From contig NW_004457624.1 of the NCBI RefSeq assembly GCF_000203815.1, forward strand, positions 682,001 through 746,000: a stretch of DNA of 64,000 bases, given 5' to 3'. The position numbers were made by a program, and so were the translations under genes. This document shows positions 11,728 through 25,160 of this stretch, piece after piece. The notes under the pieces are model-generated. The model made no database searches. It saw only the letters and a program-made list of their open reading frames with translations, and was not told the DNA's origin. This DNA comes from Cavenderia fasciculata (taxonomy: Eukaryota; Evosea; Eumycetozoa; Acytosteliales; Cavenderiaceae). The number at the start of each line of letters is the position of its first letter. The stretch's first letter is position 1.

Positions 11728-14700
11728 TTATTTAGTTTGCCATCTAATCCATTTAAGACCACAGAAAGCAACAAAATAGAATATAGCGAGGAATCCAAAG
11801 ATGATACCAACGTCAACATAACGAAGGTAGAGATGGAAACCATAGGACTGGATAAAACGAAGACCGTTGGTGATGGGACAATAGTATTTGATGGAACCGT
11901 CGGCGAGGGGGATGGGGGTGGCACCGACATTGTTGGTACAGACAAAGGTCTCGTCGACAAACTCGTTGGTAACCAGTGCTTCGAGGGGATACCGCACCAT
12001 GTCCATGTAATGCATCCACAGCCATCCCTTTTTGATACTTGGACGTGGAATCATGAAACCTGCAAACAAAGTAGACAGTGACAAGACGACACCACAAATA
12101 ACCGTTGCTACCACATCGTTGGGACAGATGAGTGCAAGACAGAGCGCCAGCGCATCAAACAACATATATGCGAGGAAAAAGATAAAGATGGCAAACCAGA
12201 ACCGAGCACTTCCATTTCCATCGTTGAGTCCAGTCAAAAAGTAGAGCGGGATGGCATAGATCCAGCAAGTGGCGAGGAGGAATGGGTAGTTGGAAATGAC
12301 ATAGCTGAGCATATACGCAGAGACATGGTAGTATCCAGACGCCTTTTCACGATAGTATACACCTCTTTCAAGACAGGTGGTGGGGATACTTCCAATGGCA
12401 GTCATACCACCAAACAAGAGGGAAAAGAAGAGTAGAGAGACACGAGCACGAGCATCGACTTGTTCAAAGTCCAGTCGGATAAAGAGTGTACCGATAATGA
12501 CGGCAAGCAACAACTGACGTGCAAAGTTGGAGACATATGTCAGCGGTCTTCTTGCTCTTGCTAGCCAGCACCGTTTCATGAGTACTGTAAACTGTAGTTT
12601 CCAGCCGGATCCATATTGACTGTCAAAGTGCTTGTCAACGAGACCGTCGGGAACCGGTGCATTGAGGTCTAGATGCTGCTGGCAATCTTGGTAGAGCTGT
12701 GACTCGAGGAAGAGCTTGGGTCCGTCGAATGGCACCATCGCACCGTTTTGGCCCATTGGTGCTTCCTTGCGGTCGCTCACTTCGAGCACAAAATCGGCTG
12801 GGTTGTAGTGTGGCTTCATGTGCAGACCAAAACCCTCGCAATAGTTGAGTACTGCCTCGCTCTGGTATCCGAGTGGCCCAAAGTAGAGTGTCTTGCCACC
12901 GGTCTTGAGTAATAAGAGTTGGTCAAACTTTTCAAAGATGGCAGCCGATGGCTGATGGATCGTGCAAATGACCGTTCGATTGAGTGCCTTGGCAATGTTG
13001 GAGATGACGTTGATGACCTTGTAGGCTGCCCCACTATCAAGCCCACTTGTTGGTTCATCACTTGCAATAGAAAGAAAGAAAGTAGTTAGTATTATCAAAA
13101 TGAATATGATCGATTATTATTACATACAGGAATATAATCTCTGGGTCCGACGCCAACTCGACACCAATGTTGACACGCTTTCTTTGAGACAGTGAGATAC
13201 CGTCGCCGAGTACACCAATCTTGTAGTTTTCAATCTTTTTGAGACTGAGCACCTCGATGATCTTGTCGAGCATGGTCAACTTGTACTCGTGCGAGTATTC
13301 TGGCCCGAGACGACACTGTGCCGAGAAAAAGATGGCCTCGCGCACCGTTTGGGTGGGTGGCAGCACATCCTGTTGCTCAACATAGGCAGCGACACGGTTA
13401 AAGAACTTGTTCTTGGGATGACCGTTGATATAGACATCGCCCGAGATAAATCCACCTGTCTTGCGCCCGGCAAGCACGTCGAGCAGGGTACTCTTTCCAG
13501 CACCACTCGGACCCATCAGAGCAAGCATCGTTCCAGGCTCGACGTATCCGCAAACGTCGTAGAGCAGCTGCAGACGGACCTTTCGCTTCTTGCCAGTGTC
13601 TTGGTCCTTTTGCTTGACCATGACCGAGTAGTTGATGTTTTTGAACTGGAGTAGACACCCCTTGTTTCCTTGTTGTTGGTTGGATGGTCTAATCTCTTGC
13701 GAGCCATTGACATGGATGATATGGTCTTCAAACTCCTCGTCGATATGGCGCTCATCGTCCAGCATTTCGTGTTCATCTTTGACGCGACGCTCGAGTTTCT
13801 CGATCTGCTCGTCGTTGAGACTGCCACGCGAGCGGCGCAGTGTGGCGCTCTCTCTGAGAGACTGCTCGAGCACCTCTTGGCGACGGTGTTTGGACAGTTT
13901 CTTCTTTTTGCGCCACTCTCTGTATCGTGTGATGGGATTGTTGGACTTTGCTTTGAGGGCATGTTTGGTGCTTTCGAAATGCAAAAACCGCAGTGCCAAG
14001 TAACCACCAACATAGAAAAAGATGGCATAAAACACGATAAACGACATGCACAGCCATTTGAATCCATCGTTGGTGTGCATGTCAAATATTCTGAGGAAAT
14101 CCTCTCCTTCAGTGTAGGGACAGATACGTGTGCCACCATACCCACCCTGCGCCACTGGTACCTCCAACAACGGCTCGTTTACGGGTGGCTGGTATTCTTC
14201 TGGATTGCAATGGTAGGCAACCTCGGCAAACTCGTTGATGCACAGACCTTGGAACGACCACGTAAACGGTGATATAAAGTATAGCCAAATCCACCAACCT
14301 CCAATTTGATTACGTGTGGCCATGAAACCAGACATCAACATGAAAATACCCAAAGTCGCACTTGCCAGAGTATTGGCCAATTCAACCGTTGGTGAAATAC
14401 AAGACATGAATTTAACAAATGCCAATGCCATATTATCACATCTAAAAATAATAATAAATCAAATACAAATAATAGTAACAATAATCCAAGATTAGATTAG
14501 ATTAGAATATTTGTTCAAGAGTCAAGTTACATACAAAACCAATAAACCAAGGAAATAAAAGAACCGAATAAATGAACTTCTAAGAGCACAAAGCCAATAG
14601 GTAATAGAACCAAATATAGCAATTTCAATCAATGCTGCTGGAACATCAGCTATAATAGTTGCAATATAATATGAAAATGTATTATACATTCTTAACTATA

Positions 14701-16687
14701 AATATTAAATAAAAAAAATAAAAATAAATAAATATTATATATATATATATTTTTGATTTTGATTTAACATACAGATCTTTGTTCATAAAATATAGCACGA
14801 TGAGAAAAGAAATTTTGGATTGCTCCAAAAGAAGAGAAAATAATAAATGTCATGGAAAAGAAAAGTAGACCGAATCTATCATTTCCACCTTCGACTGTAT
14901 GATCAAGTTGCCAGAAAAGAGTACCTAGAATGATACCCATGATTAAACCTTTGAGTACTCTGACAGCTACTCCATAGAGGTTTCTAAGTGTCATCATGGT
15001 TTCACGCATTACATTGTAATACAACATTTTGTGTAGACCAATTGCATACATTGGCTTATCAATATTATCACTCAACTGACTAACATTTACATTATCATCA
15101 ACTATACCAGATGGATGTGAATCCATTAATTGCATTAATTCTTTATACACTATAGAAAATAGAAAATTGAAAAATTACAAAATTAAAATTAAATAGTAAG
15201 TTCATTAGTATTTATATGTATGATGACATATATGAATGAAATAATCATTATTCTATTCTTTTTGCTTACTGTTTGAATTTTTATATGCTCTTACAAAATC
15301 ATCAGAGGTTTGACATCTTGGAGGTTGTGAAACAGAATATCTTGCTGGTGTATCAACAATTTCCTCTATCAAATATTAAATAATAATAATTAATCATTTA
15401 TAATAGTTTGTTTAATATTTTGTTTTTTTTATACAACATACGAAAGAATTCAGAAGGATTATTATGTTTGGGACAAACAAAACCAAGGTTTTCGAAATAA
15501 TCCAATGCAGACATCATTGGACCAAAATAAACGATTTGCCCCTCGGATAGAATCATCAGGTTATCAAAAAGACTTGCCAATTGAGCACTTGGCTGAAGAA
15601 GTGTGATTAAAGCTGGTGAATATCCATACTGTACCCATGTTTTAACTGAACTTATGATATCCAGCGACGTTGATGAATCTAATCCAGTAGTTGGCTCATC
15701 CCTGACATTTATACAAGTATTAAGAATAATTAATTAGAATAATTACAATATAATATATATATTATTTTTTTGTTTTTTTTGATTTTTTTGATTTCATACA
15801 TTAAAAGTAAATTACTTCCTTTAATTACATTAACACCAATAGTAACTCTTTTCTTTTGACCACCACTAATACCACGAACCATTTCATCACCAACAATTGT
15901 ATTTCTTTGTTCGTATAAACCCAAGTGTCTCATTAAACTTTCGACTCGCATTTCTTTTTCTGCACTTGTTAAATCACTACTTTGACAATCCAATGCAAAT
16001 CTAAATGTTTCTTGAACTGTCAATAATGCTAAATAATTAAAATAAATAAAAAGTATTTAAATAAATAAGTTCATTTTTAATATTATTATTATTAATACAT
16101 ACGCATATGCATATCTTCTTGAGTAACAAAAGAAATATCACGATGATGATTCTTTTTGTTAATTTTATGACCATTGAATAATAAAGTTCCTTGTAATTTC
16201 TTTTCACTGACTTGACCTGCCAATACATGGAAAAGGGATGATTTACCACATCCCGGTGTACCAAGGATCAATGTCATGGTTTGAGGCTTGAGATAGAATG
16301 AAATGTCAGTCAACAGATCAACTTTACGATGTTTATCTTCAGCATCTTTGACAGTGTATGTTAGATGATGAACATAGACATGACTACCAGTTTTGGTTGG
16401 ATCCTGTCGATCGGCAATCTCTTTTTTCAATTCCTCTTTTGCCTGTGGATTGACACCACTATTTTCAGAATCTGGAATCGGGAAATAATTACTAGCTTTT
16501 TGACTGGCTCTTAGATAATTTGAATCTTCTGTTGCTTTATAATCTCCATTTCCTCTATCTTGTTGATATGATGATTCTGTTGGTACATATAAAGTTGATG
16601 GCGATCCTTTTTCATATCCTTGTCTTGTTGGACTTGTAATTGAATTATTATTATTATTATTATTTGGACTATAAACATATCTTGGTG

Positions 16688-16727
<40 letters not shown>

Positions 16728-16856
16728 GTTATTATTATTATTATTATTATCATTATTTGGAACACTTGGGATATTTCCACTACTACTCGCCAGGTTTCTT
16801 CGATTTATACCTGTAGACCCGGAAAATCCCTTATTGTTTGGGGATTCCTTCGCCAT
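11728..16856 (-). CDS. Full-length PDR-type ABC transporter, ABCG family
   Basis: Eight exons in coding order: 16103-16856, 15800-16028, 15442-15701, 15270-15365, 14773-15149, 14535-14695, 13128-14441, 11728-13060. They sum to 1507 residues in frame. Order of parts: Asn-rich N-terminus, NBD1, six-helix TMD1, linker, NBD2, TMD2. NBD1 shows Walker A GTPGCGKSS, signature VRGISGGQKKRV and Walker B LLLMDEPTTGLDSST. NBD2 shows Walker A GPSGAGKST, a degenerate signature GISLSQRKRV and Walker B IIFLDEPTSGLDSG. The exon joins fall inside both Walker B motifs (LLLM|DEP and IFL|DEP), which supports the model. This reverse-oriented domain order defines ABCG pumps, which export lipids or xenobiotics across the plasma membrane; the substrate is unknown. 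Exons 7 and 8 have markedly higher GC than the first six. Confidence 0.95.
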
Positions 16857-18825
16857 TTCTTCCCCAAATTAATAATAATAATTATTATTAAATTGTTTTT
16901 TGTAATCGATAATCTACTACTACTACTCCACTTGTTATTGTTGTTACTTAATCTAATAAATTAAAAGGTCGACGTCAATGAAAATAATTATGCAATTATA
17001 AATATAAATTTATGATTTATGATTAATAATAAATATGTATGTATCTTTGTATCTTTTCTATCTAATCTTTCTCATACATTATTATTATTATGATTATTAT
17101 AATTCAGTGTCATCAATCATTTTTTCTTCTTACCTATTATTATTTTTTTTGATTTACATCCATCTCTTCTATTTTTCACTGTTGTATGTCATACATACAT
17201 ACATACATACATACAAATACACTACCACTCTTGATGTACTAATCTAATCAATCATTCATTCAATCATTCGAATTTCATATCGCGTGATTGGTATGGTATA
17301 CGTGATCATTGGAAATCACTTTGTTGATATTTTTTTTTTCGCCATTGAATCAACCACCCCCTTTTACACAACGAATCATGTGACCTATTGTTGTAGTAGT
17401 GTAGTAGTAGTAGGTAGTAGCAATAGTAGCTGATCAAGAAAAGAAGAAGAAGAGGAATTAATAAATGGTCATTCAATATATTTTTTTGCAATCATCATGT
17501 TTTACATCACTACCACTCATTTGCTCACACATGTGACTGACTGACTGACAATCAATACCATCACACACCAAACACAACACACTATCGAAAAAAAAAAAAG
17601 AAAAGGGATGAGTACACACAATTCGAAATCGATATCGTCAATGATGCAGAGAGAGAGAGAGAGAGAGAGAAAGAGAAAGAGAAAGAGAAAGAGAAAGAGA
17701 AAGAGAAAGAGAAAGAAATGATCATCAAGTTTCATTTGTAATAATGGTTGGTGGTTGCTTGATTGATTGATTGTTGTTGTTGTTGTTGATATATTTAGCA
17801 AAAAAATGTATGGAAAAAGGTAATCTTGGATTTCAATCAATCAATCAACCAAGACAATAACAATAATAATAATAATAAATGTTGTAAATGGGAAAATACT
17901 ACAATGATTGCTTTAAATGGCAAAACAGTTGCCAATAATCAATAACGATTCATCCCTATATATGTCAAATTCCATCCCAAATACGAATTGCGGGAAGAGT
18001 GGGTTTGGTGGTTGGTGTGGTCGGTCGGTTCGCCGATGGCGAGATCTATCTTTTACACACAAACATACACAACAACAACATTGGGGTGCGTCGGATAAAT
18101 ATGATGAAAATGCTAATTAGGTGGAAAATGGAAAGATCATCCAAAATGGTTGGGTTTTGTATTCCTTAAATAAAATAAAAATACTTTGTTGTTTTGTGTG
18201 TACAAGCCAACTATTAATACATTGTATTCCTCAATTGAGGTTGTCGGTCTGTCTATATGCCTGCCTGTTACATCCAACACACGCACGCACACACACACCA
18301 ACCCAATCGATGTATTCAATAAATCTGACTGATCCCTTGATAATAATAATAATAAATTAATAGAGTTTAATTGATTGATTTATTATTGAGAGGGTGAATT
18401 GATATGGAAATTATTCTTCTTCATCATCATCATCATCATCACCATTTATCTTTTTTGATTTGAACAACACTATCTGTTATTTTTCTTTGGTAAATGTTAC
18501 AATAAACCTATAACTAGTATTAAAATTCCCATCCATCCAGATAGATAGACAGATAGATCTCCAATCATTCGCATTATTATTATAACAATAACATTAACAG
18601 TAACACATCATCTTGAACCCACCCACCAACCACTAACCAGCAAGCAAACAAACCAACCACACATTGTTTACTTTGCATCATCATCATCAACATCACAAGT
18701 AAGTAAACAACATCACCATAAAGATATCATCACAACTAATAACTAAAGTATCTATAGAATTAAAATTTAATATCCACCAAAAGTATAATAATAATAATAA
18801 TTAAAATAAATAAAGAAGAATAAAA
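16857..18825. promoter_or_regulatory. Divergent intergenic region, about 2 kb, with simple repeats
   Basis: This lies between the starts of the ABCG gene (minus) and the WD40/C1 gene (plus), so promoters for both should be here. It is rich in ATAC repeats (about 17190-17214), a long polypurine tract (listed separately), AATC repeats near 17770 and 17836, and AC-rich runs near 18278-18298. Open frames in it encode only low-complexity or antisense-like peptides. No RNA gene was recognised. Confidence 0.55.
17648..17717. repeat. (GA)n/(GAAA)n polypurine tract
   Basis: About 70 bases of pure purine on the plus strand: GA dinucleotides that pass into GAAAGA hexamers. A mirror-symmetric polypurine run of this length can form triplex (H-DNA) under supercoiling. 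It sits roughly midway between two divergent promoters. Confidence 0.85.
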
Positions 18826-21800
18826 ATGGAAATTGAAGCACCTCTGAGTCCAAGAGGTATTCCAAGTCCAAGAACAACTACAACCAGTTCAGTCAATGAA
18901 TATCAAAAGAGATTAGATGGCAAACAACAACAACTACAAACAACGATATCGATATCATTTGACCAACCATCATCATCCAATAATCAATCACCAAAAATGA
19001 TGGAAATGGCTGGAAATAGTAGTAGACAAGACAGAGATAGAGATAGAGATCGATCAACCTCAATATCATCATATAATTCTGAAAATGATAACGATTATGA
19101 TGATGATGATTATACAAATGATGATGACGATGACGATGATGACGATGATGATAATGATAATAATGATGGTGACGACGATGACACAAATAATGATGATGAT
19201 GATGATGATAAGGATAATCCAAGTCATTCCGATAATGATGGTGATGATGAAGGTAGAGGACCAACTAAACAATCTTCATTATCATCTTCATTGCGAAGAA
19301 GTGGTCATAGTGGTCATAGTGGTCATAATCGAAGACCAAGTAGTAATAATAATAATATAGATAGTAGACAAGAAAAAGAGTTACGTCAATCACTTAAACA
19401 AGCTAAAAACACTATTGCATCGTTGATTGAACAAATATCTGATTATCAATCACTAGTAGAAGAGGAAAAAGAAAGAGAAAAGGAATTATTTACCCTACAA
19501 ATTGATGATGTATGTTATTACTTACTTTTATTATGCAACAAACAATATATTAATCCCAACAAATTTCCCTCCTTTTCTTTTGATTTTTATCATCACAAAC
19601 CAAATGATCCGATTAATTTGTTATATTTGTTATATTAACATATCATATTAGTTACAAGATGAGTTAGATTGTTTAAAGAGAGAAAAGAATTTACAAGCAA
19701 AGACAAATGTACAAAACTTGGAAACGTTGATGAAAGAGATTGATCTCATTGAAGAGTCAAACAATGATTTACGAGTAGCACTAGAATCTGAACAGAAACA
19801 ACATAATGCATCACAAGACCTAATTAAAAAGTTAAAAGAAGAACAACAAGTATTACAAAAGAATCAACAAGGAAGTCAAGGAAGTCAGAAACAATCACAA
19901 CAATCGCCATCACAAATATCACAAGTGACAATGGAATTTAAATTGACAGATGGAGTTGTATCAAATATTAAATTGGTGTCTGCCAAACCACACAATCCAC
20001 CAAAATCTCCTAATTTAAAGTCTTCCACTTCTAATGGTGCATCATTGTCATTGATGTCTGCATCATCATCACAGTCACAATCAGTTTCAGTATCATACAT
20101 GGAAATTGAAGAAGAACGTAATAACCTACTACGTAAACTACTAGATGAAAAAGAACAACATGAAAGAACATTTACAATGCTTAAAGAAGAAAGAACTCGT
20201 TCTGAATCAAGTAGATCTTCTGCTGATGAATTGGTTAAAAAGTATGTATCATATCATACACAAAATATACATACATTATATTGTTTTGGAATATTAATAT
20301 TAATTTGTTTGGTTTGTTTGGTTTGTTTGGTTTGGTTTAAAGGATAAAAGAATTAATTAAATTACATTCATCAACATTGTCAGAGTTGGAAGAGGAAAGG
20401 GAGATTAGCCAACAGAGAGCTGACCAAATTGCAGATCTAAGGTTGAAATTATCGAGACCTACAAATGGAAAATTGCAAAGAACTCATTCTCAATTACTCA
20501 CTTTGAAGAGGTCAAATGCTCAAACTCTCATTATGCCTGCGACCTCAAATACTTCTACCACCAACTCTGCTTCTGCTGGTTTGCTGACGGCTAGAAGAGG
20601 TGGGGAAGGTGGAAATAGATCAAACTCTATATCTGGTCCTAGGAATGGAGCTGCTGATATCCAAACTACCTCTCCACCAAGTGAGGGTGGATCTTTGTCG
20701 TCGTCAACGGTGGGTAAGATTCCAACCATCAATGCATTGTTATCGCCAACTTCAACGTCTATTTCGACGTTGACTACTATCCACACGACACCTCCTACGT
20801 CGACACCCTACTCTCAATCGATTGATGAGAACTTGAACCAAATTGGAAACAAGGCAGACTTGCCAACGCTGGCGATAGAGCAACGACAACAGATCCAGCA
20901 ACAAAAGAGTTTATAGCGTCCAACAAAAAGTCGTTGTTGTCCGAGGATGAAAGGTTCTTGAAGAGGGGGACTGCTAGCATGGAGCTGAATGCGAGACGGT
21001 ACAGTTCCAAGGCATCGATGATTCTTGGGACTAATGAACAGGTCGTGTCGCATTTGAGCGTGGATCCAGCTCCTGCACCCATCCAATGTATGGCAGAGGT
21101 TGGCAAGCATGTGTGGGTCGGGTGCAGCGACGGCCAGATACGCGTCATTGACAAGGAGACCAACACGACTGTCACGACACGTGCAGGACACTCTCCACAC
21201 GGTGTGTACACGCTACTTGTCGTTGGCAAGACTGTGTGGTCGAGTAGTCGAGACTCCAAGATTAAAGTGTGGAATGCCAAAAATGGCAAGTTGGTCAAAG
21301 ACCTCGACGGCCACAGCAGCCATGTCACCAGTCTTCTCTCGGTTGGAAGCACGGTGTGGTCGATCTCGGCGGACATGGCTATACGCGTGTGGAGCTCGTC
21401 GTCCTACCGATGCATCAAAAAGATTGAAACCAAGAGTTATCTTGTCAGCATGGCCAAGTTTAACAACCAAATTTGGATTGGTACAGAGAGCGCGATCCTG
21501 CGATGGGATGCCAACACGTACGAGCCTATTGATATCTTGGCGGGACACAAAAAGATGGTGCATTGCATGATACCCGTCGACAACTACATTTGGTCGTGTT
21601 CGTCGGACAACCTCATATGCGTGTGGGACCCAAATACCGGCAAACTGGTCTCTAAAATAATCGACCATAAAAGTCGTGTCTTTTACATGTTACGTGTCAA
21701 CAACCAAGTATGGTCGTGTGCATGGGACAAGACCATCAAAATACACGCCATCGACACACTCTCACTCGTCAAGGAAATCGAGCCTGTCCATCGCGACGCA

Positions 21801-22994
21801 CTCAGCTGTCTCATCACTATTCGCAAATCCCCCATCTCACCCCTTCAAGTATGGTCGGGTAGCTGGGACCACACAGTCATCATTTGGAAGACCTCTGACC
21901 CCGACACACATGCATCCACGCAGTTACTTGGTCCATCCTCTATCTCCTCCTCTTCCACCTCTTCGTCGTCGTCCTCTTCCGCGTCGACATCCGGCAAAAA
22001 ACACGGACACAAAGCGTACGAACCGCATCCACATCTCCTCGGCAACAACAAACGCACGTCTACGCGACTATCCATGTTCTTTGGCACACGCGACCCTGTA
22101 CCAAGCAACATGCAAAGTATGGCACTTCAAGCATCCACCTCATCACCCAACCTCAACATGACCAATGCTCACAACCAACTGCCATCCCCGCTCATCACAC
22201 CGCCTGCCATGACACCCGCCAACAGCCAATACAATCTCAGCAGTCTCTATACTATCAACCCAGCACCTCCACCAGCCCTCCCAACCGTCTCGGTTACCCA
22301 TCTCCCAACACCCCCCAACAAGATAGTCACATCTCCAACCAGTAGTACACCCTCCTCAATCTCTAGTGCAGGTGGTCGAGACGGACTAGTCATCTCACCA
22401 CCACCAACACTAGGTCAATCATCTTCCACCACCAACACCAAACCACATTCCCCAAGATCCATATTTAATGCAATCCTATCACCAAGATCTCAATCAGCAA
22501 TGTCACTAACATCACCAAGAAAAGATAAAGAAAAGGATAAAGATAAAGATAAAGATAGAATATCAACAACACCAGGAGGAGATAATTTATCAACAACACC
22601 AGGAGGAGATAATTTATCACCTAAATGTATATCTCAACCATCACCATCGATTTCACCAATGAATCTTACATCTCCAAGTCTGTCACATGCACTAAGTCAC
22701 AATGAATTAATTCCACCACATATCCAACATCAACATATTCAACTACCACCTCCACCACCTCCCCTACAACAATATAATAATAGTCAATTAACAAAAAGAA
22801 TAACATTGGCACATGATCTTACCAAACAATCGATAAATCATGCAGTCACATGTGGAATATGCAATGGAAAAATATCAACAAACTGGGGTGGCAAGAAACA
22901 AGTATTCCATTGTAACAATTGTAAAGAATATTATCATAATGGTGAATGTGTTGAACAATCATTATCAAATAATTGTTCAAGTCCTAAATCTTAA
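18826..22994 (+). CDS. Coiled-coil, WD40 and C1-like zinc-finger protein with an apparent frame change
   Basis: Exons 18826-19509, 19652-20241 and 20343-22994. The N-terminal part has a long Asp-rich run (residues about 85-145) and then a coiled coil (about 185-470) rich in Lys, Glu and Gln. Next comes a Ser/Thr/Pro-rich stretch, then about seven WD40 repeats (21090-21890) with repeated VWSxSxDxxIxVW cores. A Pro/Ser-rich linker follows. The protein ends in a C1-like finger (ITLAHDLTKQ, CGICNGK, FHCNNCKEYYH, GECVEQ). The reading frame of exon 3 closes with TAG at 20914, while the WD40 frame is open from well upstream, so the two halves overlap in different frames at about 20880-20914. A GTAAG donor at 20714 joined to an AG at 20879-20880 would restore frame but would delete about 55 coding-like residues. 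Likely a cytoskeletal or signalling scaffold. The WD40 part has higher GC than the rest. Confidence 0.82.
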
Positions 22995-23255
22995 TATAAA
23001 ATAAATAAATAAATAAATAATTATTAATTATATATAAAATAAATAAATAAATAATTATTAATTATTATTATTACTGTTATTATATTGTTATTATTACTTA
23101 ATCATTATTGTACGCTGTTTATTTTATATATATATTTATATTTCTTTTGAATGAAAAAAAAAATGATGATTATGATGATTGAAATAAATTAATTATTAAT
23201 TATTATTATTATTATTACTAAGTTATTGTTATAATATTATTATTATTTGTTTTTT

Positions 23256-24287
23256 TTAAAGAGTTGGTTCGAATGGATTGGCATCATCGAATGGGTTTGG
23301 TTCACCTGATGGTGAATGATATTGTGGACTTGGAGTGTCACCGGCAGGTGGTTGGTATGGTGGTGAACTTTCATCGATTGTCAATTTACTAAGACTGACT
23401 GGTTCGAGTGAGAAGGTTGTTTGGTGTTGTTGTAGTTGTTGTTGTTCGTATTGTTGTTGGTATTGTTGTGGGGTTGAGGCAGCAGCAGGTGATTCAACAC
23501 CAAAGATCTTGTTTTCAGCATCAGTCCATACACGAATACCTTCTTGGATGAATCTAGTTTGGTCTTGTACAAATTGTTTCATTGACAATGCAACCTCCTT
23601 TTGAACGTATTGGATCGTGTCAAATACAAGTTGAACAAAGTTGGCACTACTTTGGTCATAGAGTGACTTGGCATTATCGTATTCAGATTGACGTTCGGCA
23701 ACTTGCTTGTTACTCTTTTGAGCGCTTCTGAGGTTACTAGCGGCAACGTTGAATTTGGCACGTAACTCTTCTTGACCCTTTTCAGCGTTGATTGTCTTTT
23801 TAACCTCACCTTCGTACAAGGCGGTGATTTGAGTAGCCAAACGATCAGCAAACAACTGTGTGTATTGTTGGAAGAGTAGAGAGGTGTCATTGATACCTGC
23901 AGCAACCTCTTTGAGCGATGTTGAAAGTGGAACAGTTTGATTCTCTGTATAATTTGTATGTGATGTCTTTTCTCCAAATCTATTTAATATAGTTGCTAAT
24001 CCATTACCTTGTTGTACTTGTTTATCTAAATCGATTGAAATTAATTAATTTATATTAATATGTTATATCATGATCATCATCTCGTCATCTGTGATTGTCA
24101 ATTTGAACATACCTGAAGTAAGATAATAACTTCTAGATAATTCAGTCAATAGTTTGAGAGACCATTTCATATTCTTTAAGTTTATTTTAGCGTTGGTAAT
24201 GTGTTCCTCTTCATCTGGATTCTCTACAAAGCCTTCTTTGACGGCTTCCTTTGTTTGCTTGAGTACGTCTAATCCTTTCTTAAACAT
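23256..24287 (-). CDS. BAR-domain membrane-curvature protein with NPF motifs
   Basis: Two exons, 24113-24287 and 23256-24025, give 314 residues in frame. The N-terminus (MFKKGLDVLKQTKEAVKEGF) is amphipathic. About residues 25-245 are helical and coiled-coil in character (YEGEVKKTINAEKGQEELRAKF, LYDQSSANFVQLVFDTIQYV), as in arfaptin/endophilin-type BAR domains that bind curved membranes as dimers. The tail is Gln/Pro-rich and ends with two Asn-Pro-Phe motifs (EPNPFDDANPFEPTL), the ligand of EH domains in endocytic proteins such as Eps15. There is no SH3 domain. Likely role in endocytosis or membrane tubulation. The assignment to BAR rests on helical pattern and length, not on a search. Confidence 0.8.
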
Positions 24288-24607
24288 GTTTTTGTGTTAT
24301 ATTAGGTATTTTTAATTAATGTATTATGATGATGATGATGATACAATCTAATCTCTCTATCTATCTGTTTGTTTGTTTGTTTTCTGTTAGTGCTCTGAGT
24401 GTGGAATACGGTGAGAGTGTGGTGCTTTGGGGATTAAATTTAATTTAATTGTTAATTCGAACCTGCTATCAATTTCAAATAAAAAAAAAATTCTTTGTTG
24501 CGAGGTTTGACGTCATTCATCATGCTTTTCATACCCTCCTCTCATTGCAACAAGAGGTCACATGACATGAATGTCATAGTAATCAATGATCAAACTTTAA
24601 ATGTATG

Positions 24608-24706
24608 AAACAAACAAACAAACAAACAAACAAACAAACAAACAAACAAACAAACAAACAAACAAACAAACAAACAAACAAACAAACAAACAAACAAACA
24701 AACAAA
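24608..24706. repeat. (CAAA)n microsatellite, about 25 units
   Basis: Near-perfect tetranucleotide array immediately after the sequence TTTAAATGTATGAAA. The same leader precedes the shorter array at 25220-25266, so the two arrays are probably copies of one segment. Confidence 0.95.
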
Positions 24707-24765
24707 TAATCTTCATCTCTCTTTGAATATATACTATCAAGAGTTGAATGTAGATAGATAGCCAT

Positions 24766-24995
24766 TATTTATTTATTGTTATTGCAACTTTTGACATACG
24801 CCAAGATACGGTAAAAGTGGGGTGGATTGATAGTTTAGAATTGACAAATCCATAAATTGATCAGAGCCATCATTACCATCATCATAGAAGCCAAAGTTCC
24901 TACCATTCTAGAAAAAGTTACCGGGGTCAACTGCCAATGACTAAATGGAAACCAGCTTGATGATCGGTGTTACAGAGGCCTCACCATTAACATGT
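24766..24995 (-). pseudogene. Decayed 3' fragment of the lectin-like gene at 28725-30419
   Basis: Roughly 230 bases align by eye with the last coding part and 3' flank of the downstream gene (28643-28898). Shared blocks include GAATTGACAAATCCATAA, CATTACCATCATCATAGAA and ACTAAATGGAAACCAGCTTG. The copy has small length differences that break the frame and has no upstream exons, so it is a dead duplicate of a host gene. It lies in the same orientation relative to the neighbouring F-box-like gene as the parent does to the F-box-like head at 28434. Confidence 0.8.
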
Positions 24996-25160
24996 CATAG
25001 CATACAACGTCAAAGACGACGACGATGATGATGATGATGATGGTCTAAGATGAAATAGGTATTTATGAAACAACAAACAAAGCAGATAGATGAATGAATA
25101 GACAGATAGATAGGTAGAAGAAAGATTCGTTCTTCTTCCTCTTCTATTGACTCTATAAAG

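Noticed and set aside
13276-14272. Several 75-209 codon frames on both strands across the ABCG gene
   Set aside because: They overlap the conserved NBD2 and TMD frames of the transporter, whose higher GC lengthens chance frames.
19069-19360. Antisense and shifted frames rich in His, Ile or Met
   Set aside because: They are shadows of the Asp/Asn-coding GAT/AAT repeats in the WD40/C1 gene. The same applies to poly-Ile or poly-Leu frames opposite Asn and Gln runs at 9940-10125, 16511-16780 and 36404-36622.
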